Positions 17,826-27,700 of a stretch of DNA of 64,000 nucleotides are shown piece by piece (the first letter of the stretch is position 1; each line of letters opens with the position of its first letter). The stretch covers positions 54,117 to 118,116 of the forward strand of contig JAIBBQ010000003.1 of assembly GCA_019694595.1 (NCBI GenBank). The letters are read 5' to 3'. The notes beneath the pieces are model-generated. The model was not told the origin of the DNA and did not search any database. It was given only the letters and a program-made list of their open reading frames with translations. Made by a program: the position numbers and the translations under genes. Source of the stretch: Myxococcaceae bacterium (GTDB lineage: Bacteria > Myxococcota > Myxococcia > Myxococcales > Myxococcaceae).

Positions 17826-18119
17826 TTACCGAAATGCCTCGCGGGCCTTCTTGATGGGCCTGCCGAGCACTCGCTTCGGAGAAGTCGCTGGCCGGAAGAG
17901 GCTGACAGGCGGCACACCGAGGGCGTCCGCCAAGCGCACGACAGTGGAGATCGGCATGTCCACCTTCCCCGCCTCTATCCTCTGGATGTACCTCGGCACG
18001 AAGTCGCACTGCTCCGCAAGTTTCTCTTGGGTGAGACCCACCCGCAGCCGATGGCGCCGAACCTGCGCTCCCGCGTACTCGATGAAGGTCTTCGCCCGCG
18101 TCGGCTTCGCCACGAGCAC
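17826..18119 (-). CDS. XRE-family helix-turn-helix regulator
   Basis: 97 residues. The helix-turn-helix is at residues ~20-72 (RRHRLRVGLTQEKLAEQCDF, then YIQRIEAGKVDMPISTVVRL), typical of the Cro/C1 family. Flanking basic residues at both ends add DNA contacts. It diverges from the 18231 gene, and the ~110 bp between is the likely shared control region. It is the first gene inside island 1 and may control island or defence genes, as C-proteins do for restriction systems; target unknown. Confidence 0.85.
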   Translation of the reverse strand: MLVAKPTRAKTFIEYAGAQVRRHRLRVGLTQEKLAEQCDFVPRYIQRIEAGKVDMPISTVVRLADALGVPPVSLFRPATSPKRVLGRPIKKAREAFR

Positions 18120-18230
18120 CGCTGACTATCGCCCGCATACTTGCTAGCCCACGCACGCTCCGTTCGTGTTTCGTGTTTTGATGCGCCTCCTTGGGTCGTT
18201 GACGATCTGATGCTCGACGCGGAGGTGGTG

Positions 18231-19202
18231 ATGAAGCGGATCTTGAAGCTCGTGCTCGGCACCCTCGGTGGGCTGGTCGCCTTGTGCTTGGTCAGCTCAG
18301 TCGTCTGCGGCCGGAACAAGGAAGAGCAGTTGGCGGCGGCGCGGGCTGCCGCAGAACGAAAGGCGGCAGACGACAAGGCCAAGCTGGACAAGGCGAAGGC
18401 TGCTCTCCGCCCCGAAGTGACGGGCGACGCGCTGGTCTCGGCATGTATGGACGCTGTGAAAGCAGGAAGCCTCCCAGCCGAGCATGAGGGCCGGTGTGGC
18501 GAGGCTCTTCTCACGGCCGGTCAAGCTGCGCTTGCCGCCAAACGCCCGGCGGAGGCGGTTCCGATGCTGGAAGTGGCCGCGAAGACCAGCTCGAAGAAGG
18601 ACGACGCACTGGCCGGGCTCAAGGAGGCCAAGGTCACGATCGCCACGGAGACCGCGATCGCCGAACTCAAACGCGCCGAGGAGGCGTGGGCCGCGCGGGA
18701 GTTCAAAAAGGCCCTCGCGGCGGCGAAGGTCGCCAAGCAAGCGACGGTCGATGGGCTGAGGGAGAAGGCAGACGACACGACCCTCAAGGCGCTGGGCGCC
18801 AAGATCGAGCCGGTGTTTCAACGCGCGGACGAACGCGCCACCATCGAAGCGCTGGTCGGTGAGGAGAAGTTCGAGTTCTCAGGCGGAACGCTCGTCGTGA
18901 CGCACGAGACCAACGTCGCCCCGCTTGAGCTGTCGAGGGTCATCGTCGATGGGCATCAGACGTTGATGACGTTGGCGGGGAGCGGATTCGAGAAGGTTCC
19001 GAGCCTCCAGAGCATCACCGTCGTTGAGTTCGCCACGTACAACGATGTGCGCGGCAACGAGAAGCGCAGCAAGGTCGGCGAGTACATGGTCACGCGGAAG
19101 AAGGCGAAGACCATCAACTGGCAGAACGTCACCGGCAGGAACGCCCTCAAGGTCATCGACAAGGCGTGGACGGCGCCGGGCATCGACGGCTTCTTGGAGT
19201 AG
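18231..19202 (+). CDS. Membrane-anchored protein of unknown function
   Basis: 323 residues. The ATG at 18231 is preceded by GGAGG at the right distance. An N-terminal positively charged MKRILK and a hydrophobic stretch (residues ~7-25, LVLGTLGGLVALCLVSSVV) make a signal anchor. Next come an Ala/Lys-rich coiled coil (~30-60), a helical repeat-like region reminiscent of tetratricopeptide packing (~70-190) and a beta-rich C-terminal domain (~200-323). A cysteine follows the hydrophobic stretch but the context is not a good lipobox. Function not recognised. Confidence 0.65.
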   Translation: MKRILKLVLGTLGGLVALCLVSSVVCGRNKEEQLAAARAAAERKAADDKAKLDKAKAALRPEVTGDALVSACMDAVKAGSLPAEHEGRCGEALLTAGQAALAAKRPAEAVPMLEVAAKTSSKKDDALAGLKEAKVTIATETAIAELKRAEEAWAAREFKKALAAAKVAKQATVDGLREKADDTTLKALGAKIEPVFQRADERATIEALVGEEKFEFSGGTLVVTHETNVAPLELSRVIVDGHQTLMTLAGSGFEKVPSLQSITVVEFATYNDVRGNEKRSKVGEYMVTRKKAKTINWQNVTGRNALKVIDKAWTAPGIDGFLE

Positions 19203-19589
19203 CGACCCGGCTTCCACCGAAGGCTGCCAGAGACCGACAGCGCGGCGCTGGAGGCGAACATCGGCTTAGGGCAGCGGATTACAGGGCGAGCGCGGTCCTC
19301 CGAAGCTGTGCCGCTTCCCTTCTGATGCGCCGTGCCCTGCGTTCCGAAAGGCCGTGTCGTTCCGAAACGTGGCGTCGGCAGCGTCCATGGGCCGGGAGAG
19401 CTGCCACTCGCGTTTCTGAAGCCCCCCGTGGGCGCCCCTTGCGGGAAGGAGAGTCAGCGGGCTCAGCTTCCGAACGATGCGCCAAGGCCCCTCGTTACGG
19501 GCTCTCTGGCGGAAGTAGCTGGGACCATATGGTCCCAGTAGGAGGGATCCACAACCCCACCGGGGTAGCCGTCCGGCTGAAGCCGGTGA
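19203..19589. other. Intergenic region with a 20-bp perfect palindrome
   Basis: I see no convincing gene in these 387 bases. The main feature is CTGGGACCATATGGTCCCAG at 19519-19538, a perfect 20-bp palindrome. Its 14-bp core recurs at 34459-34472 inside a coding region. It could be a dimeric-repressor operator or a restriction/methylation site cluster; it lies downstream of both flanking genes, which makes a promoter operator less likely. Confidence 0.5.
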
Positions 19590-20906
19590 CTAGGCGCTGG
19601 GCGGGGTATGAACCGTCGCCGTCGCACCATTCCCCGCTGCCGACGATGACGACGGCTCCGAACTCGACCGGGACTCCGAGACCGGAGCTGGCGGGGGTGC
19701 CGTGGACGGCTCGGGCGGGGCGAACAGGGCGCTGGCCTCTTTCACCAGCGAGTCCCCACGCGCATCGTTGACCTTCGTGACGATCGCCTCCAGCTCCTCG
19801 TAGAGGTGTTCTGGGTCGCCTGCGATGACCCTGATGGTCTTGTCGCGCAACGACGGCTCCTCCTGCTTCACCACCTCGACCATCTGCTTTGCGAGGGCCT
19901 CAACCACGTTGGTCACGAAGAAGACCTCGGTGCATCCCCGCGCAAAGTACTCGGGGAGCTGCTTCTTCAGGTCGTGGCAGATCGGCTTCAGGTTCTCGCC
20001 CGTCTTGGCCGACGACGCCTGCACGAGCTTCACCTCAAAGCCCACGGCCACCTCGGGCACCACCGCGTCCAAGTCCGGGTCGCTCATCTCGCCGTAGCGC
20101 GCGCAGGCGTAGGCCGCGTCCCCGCCGATGCTGCCGTTGTTCACGAACTCAGCGATGAACATCGAGAGGGCCTTGTCCTGCCCGAGCCTGTTCGCGGCGA
20201 TCGAAGGGCTGAGCCGGAGCATTTCGATCGAGCTGACGCCGACTCCCGCGACGGTCGCCGAGTGGCCACTGACTGAACCCAGCGACAACTCCGGGAACGG
20301 TGACGACGCCGGTAGGGCGACCCGGAGCAACGCCTGCACCAGCCGCAGCTCGCGAAGCGCCTGCACCATGGCGCTGTAGCGCTCCCTCGTCATTCCGGTC
20401 GCATTCAACTGCCGGGCTCGGTGCTCAATCGCAGCCAGAGCCAGCCGCGCTCCGGCCCAACTGACGACAAGGGGGACCGCGTTCGCGATGATCGGCAGGA
20501 ACTTGTCGGTCAACCGTTGGTTGTTCTCGATGCTTTTGTGGATCACGGCCCCCATGAAGGAGGCGATGCGCTCAGGCGCAGGCCCGTCCTTCGCCTCTTT
20601 GGTGACCTTGGCGATGACGCCCACCAGTAGCTCGCGAAGATGGGGCCAGTACGAATTGAGCTGCCGCTTGAACTCAAAGTCGCCAACACCGGCCGCAACC
20701 TGAAGGCGCTCCGGCAGCTTCTCGTCGAACGGCGCGTCGATGACGAACAGCCCGAAGTGCTTCTCTTCCCATGTCAGGTCGATCGGGGACACGAACAGCA
20801 AGTCGCAGGCGGGTGCGAGATGCTCGGTTCGTGCGGCAATGACGAAGGGCGACAGCGCGCCAAGCGGCGCAGACTGCTTCGGGCGGTGCATCCTCGGTTC
20901 AGCCAT
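19590..20906 (-). CDS. Candidate PD-(D/E)XK-fold nuclease associated with the ubiquitin-like operon
   Basis: 438 residues. The segment SDPDLDAVVPEVAVGFEVKL (residues 275-294) has the D...ExK pattern of PD-(D/E)XK nucleases (D280, E291, K293), followed by a helical stretch and a strand (CTEVFFVTN) as expected for that fold. The N-terminal ~200 residues are of unknown fold with a hydrophobic helix at ~137-160. The last ~50 residues are a Pro/Ser/Ala-rich tail. The gene is the last of the minus-strand run, 86 bp after the JAB-E1 gene. I infer a possible effector or target of the ubiquitin-like pathway. The nuclease call rests on one motif. Confidence 0.5.
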   Translation of the reverse strand: MAEPRMHRPKQSAPLGALSPFVIAARTEHLAPACDLLFVSPIDLTWEEKHFGLFVIDAPFDEKLPERLQVAAGVGDFEFKRQLNSYWPHLRELLVGVIAKVTKEAKDGPAPERIASFMGAVIHKSIENNQRLTDKFLPIIANAVPLVVSWAGARLALAAIEHRARQLNATGMTRERYSAMVQALRELRLVQALLRVALPASSPFPELSLGSVSGHSATVAGVGVSSIEMLRLSPSIAANRLGQDKALSMFIAEFVNNGSIGGDAAYACARYGEMSDPDLDAVVPEVAVGFEVKLVQASSAKTGENLKPICHDLKKQLPEYFARGCTEVFFVTNVVEALAKQMVEVVKQEEPSLRDKTIRVIAGDPEHLYEELEAIVTKVNDARGDSLVKEASALFAPPEPSTAPPPAPVSESRSSSEPSSSSAAGNGATATVHTPPSA

Positions 20907-20992
20907 TGTCTATCCCTCCCTTTCACCTCCAGCCTCGGCGGGCGGCGAAACTGCCAACCGACGCGAAACGCGCGCTTCTATTCACGGGCCAC

Positions 20993-22495
20993 TCACGGCT
21001 GCGCCGTCGATGGCGGGCGCCACAGTGACGTGACCGACTTCAGGACGGAGGCGACTGCCGACCGAAGCGACCAACGCGGCCCCGGCCGCATCTCCTCGGC
21101 CTCGGGACGATCAGTGAACCGTGGATCAACGCCGACAGGCAGTCGAACGAGATCACCACGCGCCTCCTCAGCGACCACCGCGCACCCATCGCGGCAGCGC
21201 AGGAGCTTCAACGCCACGTCGCCGCCCCGGAAGTCGTAGCGCTGCTGGGGCTGGAGCTGGCCCAAGATCCCGAGTGACAGCTCCATGAACTGAAGCATGG
21301 CAAAGCCGCTTGCGACGGTATTGAGCGGAATGACGCTCGGCTCCCCGACCACCTTTCCTGCCTCGCCCGCGTAGTGGGGGGCCTGCACGTTACTCATCTC
21401 CTCGGCGACGTTCTCGGGCAGGAAAGCCTTGGAGCATTCGAGGCAGCCGCGCGTAGGGGACACCACCTGCACTCGGCACGACGCGGTCTGGAAGGTGCCG
21501 TCAGCCGTCGCCGCAATCTTCGAACCCGCGTCCACAACGGGGATCAGGTGCGCGTAGGCGAGTGTGTTGAGCACCTGCCTGCTCCAGTGGCTATCGGCGC
21601 AGGAGAAGACCACGTCGCAGTCGAGCAGCAGCCGGAGCCCCTCCGGCTCAAGAACGCTGGCGACATGGCCCTTGCATCGAAACTGAGGTGCGGTTGCCGC
21701 CCTGTGGGCGTGCCGCTCGGCAGCGCGGGCCTTTCTCTCCCGGCGCTCGGCATCCGGCCGGAAGTAGCCGTACTGTCGGTTCAGGTTTCGGAACTCGATG
21801 CGGTCGTAGTCGATGATGACCAGCTCGCCGATACCGATGCGGGCGAGCTGCTCGATGATGCACATGCCGATGCTTCCAGCGCCGACGACGCCGACGCGCA
21901 GCCGGTGGAGGGTGGCCTGCCCAGCCCTACCCCACAGGCCAACGTGCGAGGCGTGAACGTCGGCCATCGTAACGCCACCGTCGATCACGCCTTGCTGCCG
22001 CAGGTGCTGGCCGACGACGTGGGCGCCGGAGAGATCGTAGACCTCAGGCAAGCTGCCCGGCCGAGGGAAGACGTACTCGCGGCCCGACACGGTGCCATCA
22101 CCCGCGACGATCATTCCCGCTACCGGCATTCCTCTGAGCGCGTGGAAGGCGGTCTCCAAAGTCCGAGCTTCGGCGACGCGGTCGGGACCACTCGGCCACT
22201 GCGCCCCGGTGCCCATCGGGTGGCTGTGAATGAGCGCCAGCCCGGCGCCCTCGTCGATGGCACGGTCGATCGCCCGGTTGGTGAAGGGCGCGCTGAACGA
22301 GGCGTTGCCGTGGACCATACGCTCGCCCGGCATCGGCTCGATGAGCTTGCGCAGCAGCAGGGATCGGCGCCGGGGGCCGGTGCTCGGGTAGACCAGCCCG
22401 AAGCAGACCTCCTCTGCGGGCTGGTTCCTGAGCATCAGCTTCACGAGCGCGTCGTGAGCTGGCTCCGCGATGGCAATTCGCCGTTCTTCAACCAC
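20993..22495 (-). CDS. JAB/JAMM deubiquitinase-like – E1 (ThiF-type) activating enzyme fusion
   Basis: 500 residues. Residues ~1-150 are a JAB/MPN metalloprotease domain with the zinc motif HSHPMGTGAQWPSGPD (H90, H92, D105) and an upstream Glu at 28/29. Residues ~190-470 are an E1/ThiF adenylating domain: nucleotide loop VGVVGAGSIG (200-209), IIDYDRIEFRNLNRQ, and a CxxC (C350, C353) in RGCLEC. The GTG start overlaps the E2-like gene by 8 bp. E1 enzymes adenylate the C-terminus of a ubiquitin-like protein; JAB enzymes trim or remove it. Such fusions occur in bacterial ubiquitin-like operons that include a ubiquitin-like protein and an E2, as here. Confidence 0.9.
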   Translation of the reverse strand: MVEERRIAIAEPAHDALVKLMLRNQPAEEVCFGLVYPSTGPRRRSLLLRKLIEPMPGERMVHGNASFSAPFTNRAIDRAIDEGAGLALIHSHPMGTGAQWPSGPDRVAEARTLETAFHALRGMPVAGMIVAGDGTVSGREYVFPRPGSLPEVYDLSGAHVVGQHLRQQGVIDGGVTMADVHASHVGLWGRAGQATLHRLRVGVVGAGSIGMCIIEQLARIGIGELVIIDYDRIEFRNLNRQYGYFRPDAERRERKARAAERHAHRAATAPQFRCKGHVASVLEPEGLRLLLDCDVVFSCADSHWSRQVLNTLAYAHLIPVVDAGSKIAATADGTFQTASCRVQVVSPTRGCLECSKAFLPENVAEEMSNVQAPHYAGEAGKVVGEPSVIPLNTVASGFAMLQFMELSLGILGQLQPQQRYDFRGGDVALKLLRCRDGCAVVAEEARGDLVRLPVGVDPRFTDRPEAEEMRPGPRWSLRSAVASVLKSVTSLWRPPSTAQP

Positions 22496-22844
22496 CGCGC
22501 ACCCACCTGTTGACGTAGGCCAGCAGCGTGAACACGTCGTGCTTCGTGGAGTTCCACCCGTCGCACTTCCGCGAGAAGAAGGTCGCGTTGCGGTACGGGT
22601 CGGCGGCGGAGACGTTGCGGTAGGTGCCGGTCACGAGCGTGATGGGCGTCACCGCGAAGAACCCGTACGGCGGCGTGGTGGGAAACGTCACGGGCAACGG
22701 CAGGATGATCGTGGCCGTCTGCTCGTTGCACCGCTCTTCAGGGAGCTGGATGCCCTCCACACGCACGTCGATGATGTTGGGACGCCGCTGATGAATCGCC
22801 GCGACGTACCCCGCCTCCACGAGCTGCTGGACCACGGCGTCCAT
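22488..22844 (-). CDS. Prokaryotic E2-like (UBC-fold) protein
   Basis: 118 residues with the E2-type strand and proline-rich turn LPVTFPTTPPYGFFAV, and two cysteines, C39 and C94 (RKCDGWN), the latter a candidate thioester cysteine. It resembles the small E2 families found next to multiubiquitin-type proteins. Its ATG overlaps the stop of the ubiquitin-like gene (TAATG) and its 3' end overlaps the JAB-E1 gene by 8 bp, so the three are translationally coupled. Assignment is from context plus motif; eukaryote-like HPN is absent. Confidence 0.7.
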   Translation of the reverse strand: MDAVVQQLVEAGYVAAIHQRRPNIIDVRVEGIQLPEERCNEQTATIILPLPVTFPTTPPYGFFAVTPITLVTGTYRNVSAADPYRNATFFSRKCDGWNSTKHDVFTLLAYVNRWVRGG

Positions 22845-23113
22845 TACGCGACGACCTCGGGGCCGCAGAAGGTCGCCCGGAAGTGGTGGTACTTCCGCAG
22901 GTCCACCTGCTCGTGCTCCGCGAACTCGCGCTCGATCTTGCCGCTCTCGCCGTGCGTCGCCGCGAGACAGAACGTGCCGGTGAAGCCAGCGCGGTCGAGG
23001 ATGACGCGCGCCTCTTCGAGCTGGTTGTGGAACTCCAACTTCCGCCCGTTGACGAAGATGATGAACGTCTGCTGGGGCTGCGCCTCGTGCTTCTCGGGGG
23101 TCTGGGTCTGCAT
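22844..23113 (-). CDS. Ubiquitin-like (multiubiquitin-type beta-grasp) protein
   Basis: 89 residues. After a polar leader of ~16 residues comes a beta-grasp pattern: FIIFVNGRKLEFHN, helix LEEARVILDRAG, and a final VDLRKYHHFRATF strand, as in the bacterial multiubiquitin family. It ends CGPEVVA, so there is no terminal glycine; the last Gly is followed by four residues. The JAB domain of the 20993 protein could remove this tail. One beta-grasp domain only. It is coupled to the E2-like gene (TAATG). Confidence 0.75.
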   Translation of the reverse strand: MQTQTPEKHEAQPQQTFIIFVNGRKLEFHNQLEEARVILDRAGFTGTFCLAATHGESGKIEREFAEHEQVDLRKYHHFRATFCGPEVVA

Positions 23114-23198
23114 GGTCGTCGCCTTTCTTGATTCTCGTTCACTGAAACGGATGAACCTATGGACAAAAAAAGAGGGGCTTCACGTCTCGGTGCTGCGC

Positions 23199-23759
23199 CT
23201 ACCGAAGGGCCATGTACGAGAACTCCTTCCCGCCAGATTCAGCGGCACCTTCGAGACGCGCCACCAGCCCGGCGTCTGACAAATCCTTCAAACGGTTGTT
23301 GCAGGCCGTCAGCGCCAGTCCCTTGATCGCCGCGCACACCGCGCGCGAGGTGGCCTCGCCCTTCGCTTCGATCACCTCCAGCGTCTCCACGAGGTGATCC
23401 TTCAACGCCAAGCCGAGCACTTCGTAGCTGCCGTCGGCGCGGCGGGCGATGATCGACATCTCGCTCTTGTGGAGCGCCATGTCGATGTTCTCTTGCACGG
23501 TCTGGTTGGCGAGGTGCGAGAGGAAGAACCACTTCTTACCCCGGAAGCGCTCGATGAGATTTGCCAGCGCCTCTCGCGAGCACGAGGCGTCGAGCCGCTC
23601 CACGCCCTTCATGTCCAGCTCGATGATGGCCTCATTCTGAGTGGCGAGCATCGGCGCGAGCTTGGTGAAGGCGGCGTGCCCTTGCTGGCCGCTCCACGCT
23701 TGCTTGGTGAGGAACTCCACCATCGTGACTCTGAAGCGCTTGGTCGTCATCTCGTTCAC
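23199..23759 (-). CDS. STAS-like (DUF4325-type) domain with C-terminal winged helix
   Basis: 186 residues. Residues ~5-85 resemble the STAS-like DUF4325 domain (strand FRVTMVEF, IIELDMKGVERLDASCSREALANLI), and ~115-186 form a winged helix-turn-helix (ALTACNNRLKDLSDAGLVARLEG). It lies 15 bp after the GHKL ATPase gene and the two look like one functional pair, similar in spirit to anti-sigma/anti-anti-sigma kinase-STAS pairs. It is likely a regulator of the downstream ubiquitin-like genes. The GTG at 23759 or the ATG at 23750 may be the start. Confidence 0.7.
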   Translation of the reverse strand: MNEMTTKRFRVTMVEFLTKQAWSGQQGHAAFTKLAPMLATQNEAIIELDMKGVERLDASCSREALANLIERFRGKKWFFLSHLANQTVQENIDMALHKSEMSIIARRADGSYEVLGLALKDHLVETLEVIEAKGEATSRAVCAAIKGLALTACNNRLKDLSDAGLVARLEGAAESGGKEFSYMALR

Positions 23760-23774
23760 CGACTCCAGTGAACA

Positions 23775-24716
23775 CTACCCATGACCGGCGAGCCGGTCAA
23801 GGTAGAGTTCCAGCGTGATTTGGGTGCCCACCACCGGGGCTACCTCGTCATTGAAGATGCCGATGGAAATCCCGGTCTTGGCGGACTTCGTGACGAGCAT
23901 CGCCCACATCTCCCCGGAGCGAACGGTGAGGTTCGCCCCATAGCGCGCCGCGACCTGAGCGCACAGCACCAAGCCGCAGCCACGCCCCCGGTCCTTCTTC
24001 CGGGAAAGGCCCTCTCGAAAGGCGGCCAGCAGCAGCTCTCGGTCGGGCAGCGATGCAGCCTGCGGGTTGCCGTCACGCAGCGTGCTCAGTACGCCCAGCC
24101 CTGCGTCGGCGATGACCAGTTGCAGGCGGCTTCCGCGCGTCGGCGACTCGTACCGTTGCGCAGCGACCACCCCCGCCCGCCTTGCGTCGGCGTGCTCGAA
24201 GATGTTGTCGAGCGCTTCGCTCGCGAAGGTCCAGATGTCGGCGATCACCTTGTCGCTGGCAGCGCCATCGAGGTTGGCAGCGAGACTGTCATTCAGGCTG
24301 GTCAGCGCGTCGCCTGCCGCCTGCCGATCATCGCCCGGGGGCAGCGCCGTCATTTCGAGAATCTGCTGGTTGTTGCTCCGATACCGCCGGTAGAGCCGCC
24401 CCGCCGGGCGGTCAGGGATCACGGTCACCTCTTCGGCAAGGTGCTCGAAGAAGCCGATCCGGTCCGCGTACGTGCGCACCTTCGTCTCGGCCCACTGAAG
24501 TGTCACCGCGTTTCCCTCAGCGCAAAGCTCGTTGCAGACGAAGAGAAGGGAAACGAGCACGTCGAGCTGGGCGAAGGTGGTTCCGTCGAGGTCGAAAGTG
24601 AAGCGCCCCCGGCTGCGGCGTGCGCCGCGAATCTCCGCGAGCGTCTTCTCAAAGTCGCCCGAGTTCAGGGCGCCGCTGAAATCAACACGACACTCTTGAG
24701 CCCTTCGGGTTGCCAT
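23775..24716 (-). CDS. GHKL-type (histidine kinase-like) ATPase, partner of the STAS protein
   Basis: 313 residues. The C-terminal half carries the GHKL nucleotide-binding features: N-box-like FASEALDNIFEHADA, the G1-like IADAGLGVLS and the G2-like KKDRGRGCGLVLC. The N-terminal ~110 residues (FTFDLDGTTFAQLDVLVSLL) look STAS-like. No dimerisation histidine, sensor or membrane segment is present, so it is not a classical sensor kinase. It follows hsdR by 31 bp and precedes the STAS/wHTH gene by 15 bp. I infer a regulatory switch; an MutL- or MORC-like effector ATPase role is the alternative. Confidence 0.75.
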   Translation of the reverse strand: MATRRAQECRVDFSGALNSGDFEKTLAEIRGARRSRGRFTFDLDGTTFAQLDVLVSLLFVCNELCAEGNAVTLQWAETKVRTYADRIGFFEHLAEEVTVIPDRPAGRLYRRYRSNNQQILEMTALPPGDDRQAAGDALTSLNDSLAANLDGAASDKVIADIWTFASEALDNIFEHADARRAGVVAAQRYESPTRGSRLQLVIADAGLGVLSTLRDGNPQAASLPDRELLLAAFREGLSRKKDRGRGCGLVLCAQVAARYGANLTVRSGEMWAMLVTKSAKTGISIGIFNDEVAPVVGTQITLELYLDRLAGHG

Positions 24717-24747
24717 CGTGGTCTACGCCGAGCAGAAGCACGCGGCT

Positions 24748-27700
24748 CTACTCCTTGCGCTTCTTCGTCTTGGAGTTGCGGCCCGGCGACGCTTTTGTCG
24801 GCGTGGCTCCAGCCGCCATGTACTCCGCCTGCGGCTCGGCTGCCATTGGGAGACGCTCGGGTTCCACAGACGGCACCGGGAGCACGGGAGCCGAAAGAAC
24901 CCCCTCCTCCGCCCACGTCTCACAAAGGCGCTCGGCTTGCTCCATCACAGTGTTCGTCGCCTGCTCCTGCTTGTCGGGCGGATAGCCGTGCTTTCGGAGA
25001 AGCCGCTTCACCATCGTGCGCAACTTCGCACGCACCGTCTCCCGCTGGGTCCAGTCGATCGTTACGTTCCGCCTGATCGCGTCGGTGAGATCCTTGGCGA
25101 TGGCGCGGAGAACTGCGTCACCCATCACCTTGACCGCCGCGTCGTTCACGCCCAGCGCCTCGTAGAAGGCCAGCTCGTCATCGCTGAGGCCAAGCTGATC
25201 ACCCTTTGCGTGGGCTTCCCGCATCTTGCCCGCGAGCTGGATGAGTTCCTCAATGACTTGCGCCGTCTCGATGGCCCTATTGCGGTACTTGTTGAGCGCC
25301 TGCTCCAGCATCTCTGAGAAGCTGCGCGACTGAACGAGGTGGCGCTTCGAGCGCACCTTCAATTCGTCCTGAAGGAGCTTCTTGAGCAACTCGACCGCCA
25401 GATTTCGGTGCGGGAGCCCGCGCACCTCGGCGAGGAACTCTGGGGAGAGGATTGAGATGTCGGGCTTCTTGAGCCCAGCGGCCTCGAAGATGTCGATGAC
25501 CTTGTCCGAGGCACCAACGGCACGGCTCACGATCTGGCGCACAGCGGCGTCCAGATCCTCTTGCGGTCGGGCATCGACGAGGGCGCGCTTCACAAGGGCG
25601 GCCTTCACGGCCTGAAAGAATGCCACCTCATCCCGGATGCGGATTGCCTCTTCATGGGGCACAGCGAGCGCGAAAGCCTTGCTCAACTCCATCACAGCCT
25701 TGACGAGGCGGTTCTTCCCATCGTCCTGCTGGAGAACGTGCTCCTGAGCGGTCGGGAGAAACTTGAAGACCTGCTTGGCCCCGGCCTTCACGACTGCCTC
25801 GTAGGCGAGCCCGTGGAACAGGTCTTGGCAGACCTCGAACTTTGCCAGCATCACCGACACGGCTTCGTTCTGGTCGATGGCGGTGTCGCCCTTGCCGCCG
25901 GACTCGGTGTAGGTCGCGAGTGCAGACCGAAGCTGGTCGGCCAGCCCGAGGTAGTCCACGACGAGACCACCGGGCTTGTCCTTGAAGACGCGGTTCACAC
26001 GGGCGATCGCCTGCATGAGCCCGTGCCCGCGCATGGGCTTGTCGGCGTAGAGGGTGTGGAGGCAAGGGGCATCGAAGCCGGTGAGCCACATGTCTCGGAC
26101 GATGACGAGCTTCAGCGAGTCTTTAGGGTCTTTGAACCGTACAGCCAGCGCTTCACGCCGGGGCTTGTTCCGGATGTGCTCCTGCCACTCCGGGCCATCG
26201 GAGGCGGAGCCGGTCATCACCACCTTCATCGCACCCTTCGCGTCGTCGGCATCGCACCAGTTCGGCCGGAGCTTGCGGATTGCCTCGTAGAGGTCCACGC
26301 AGATGCGGCGGCTCATGCAGACCACCATCGCCTTGCCGTCCATCGCTTCGAGCCGCTTCTCGAAGTGCTCGACCAAGTCCTTCGCCACGAGCTTGATGCG
26401 CTTCTCGGTGCCCACCAACGCTTCAAGCTGTGCCCACCGACTCCGGAGTCGGTCACGGCGGACTTCCTCTTCGCCCTCGGTGACCTCCTCGAACTCGGGG
26501 TCGATGCGCGGGCGCTCCTCTTCCTTCAGCTCCAGCTTGGCGAGGCGGCCCTCGTAGTAGATCGGCACCGTGGCGCCGTCCTCGACCGCCCGCTGGATGT
26601 CGTAGATGGAGATGTAGTCGCCGAACACCGAGCGCGTGTTCTTGTCGCCCAACTCGATGGGCGTCCCGGTGAAGCCGACGAAGCTCGCGTGTGGAAGGGC
26701 ATCGCGAAGGTGACGCGCGAAGCCGTCGATGAAGTCGTACTGCGAGCGGTGGGCCTCGTCAGCGAGTACAACGATGTTCCGGCGATCGCTGAGGAGCGGG
26801 AACTTGTCGCCCTTCTCCTCGGGGAAGAACTTCTGAACCGTCGTGAAGACGACGCCGCCTGACGCAACCTTGAGCTTCGCGCGGAGGTCCGCCCGGCTCG
26901 TGACCTGTACGGGCTTCTGCCGGAGGAGCGCGCTGCAACGGCTGAAAGTGCCGAAGAGCTGATCGTCGAGGTCGTTCCGATCGGTGAGGATGACCAGCGT
27001 CGGGTTTTCCATCTCCGGGGCGAGAATGACCTTGCCCGCGTAGAAGACCATCGTCAGAGATTTTCCGCTCCCCTGCGTGTGCCAGACCACACCGACGCGG
27101 CGGTCTCCAGATGGCCCGGACGCCTTCACGGTGGCGTCCACAGCCCGCTGCACCGCGTGGAACTGGTGATAGCCGCCTAGCTTCTTCGCGATGGTGCCGT
27201 CGTCCTCCTCGAAGACGATGAAATGGCGAAGCAGATCGAGGAAGCGGCGCTTCTCGAAGACGCCCTTCAGGAGAACTTCAAGCCCGAGCAGAGACGAGGG
27301 AGCAAGCTCCTCGCCCTCGATGGTCCGCCACGGAGCGAACCGCTCCCGGTTGGCGGTGATGGAGCCGATTCGGGCCTCCAGCCCGTCGCTCACCACCAGC
27401 ACCTCGTTCAGGTGGAACAGACTCGGGATCTGCTCCTTGTAGGTCTGGAGCTGGCGGAAGGCAGACCAGATATCTGCGTTCTCGTCGGCGGCGTTCTTCA
27501 GCTCGATGACACCAACCGGAATCCCGTTCAGGAAGATGACGATGTCTGCGCGACGGTTGTGACCGTTCTCCACCACGGTGAACTGGTTGATCGCCAGCCA
27601 CTCGTTGTTCTCTGGCTTCTCGAAGTCGATCAGCCGCACGCGGTCCCCAGTGATGCGGCCGTCCTTGCCTTGGAACTCGACTTCGACCCCATCGACAAGA

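Noticed and set aside
19332..19541. 69-codon plus-strand reading frame between the membrane protein and nuclease genes
   Set aside because: No ribosome site, composition unlike neighbours, and it ends inside the palindrome.
25561..26862. 433-codon open frame antisense to hsdR
   Set aside because: hsdR motifs on the other strand are unambiguous; this frame has no recognisable domain.
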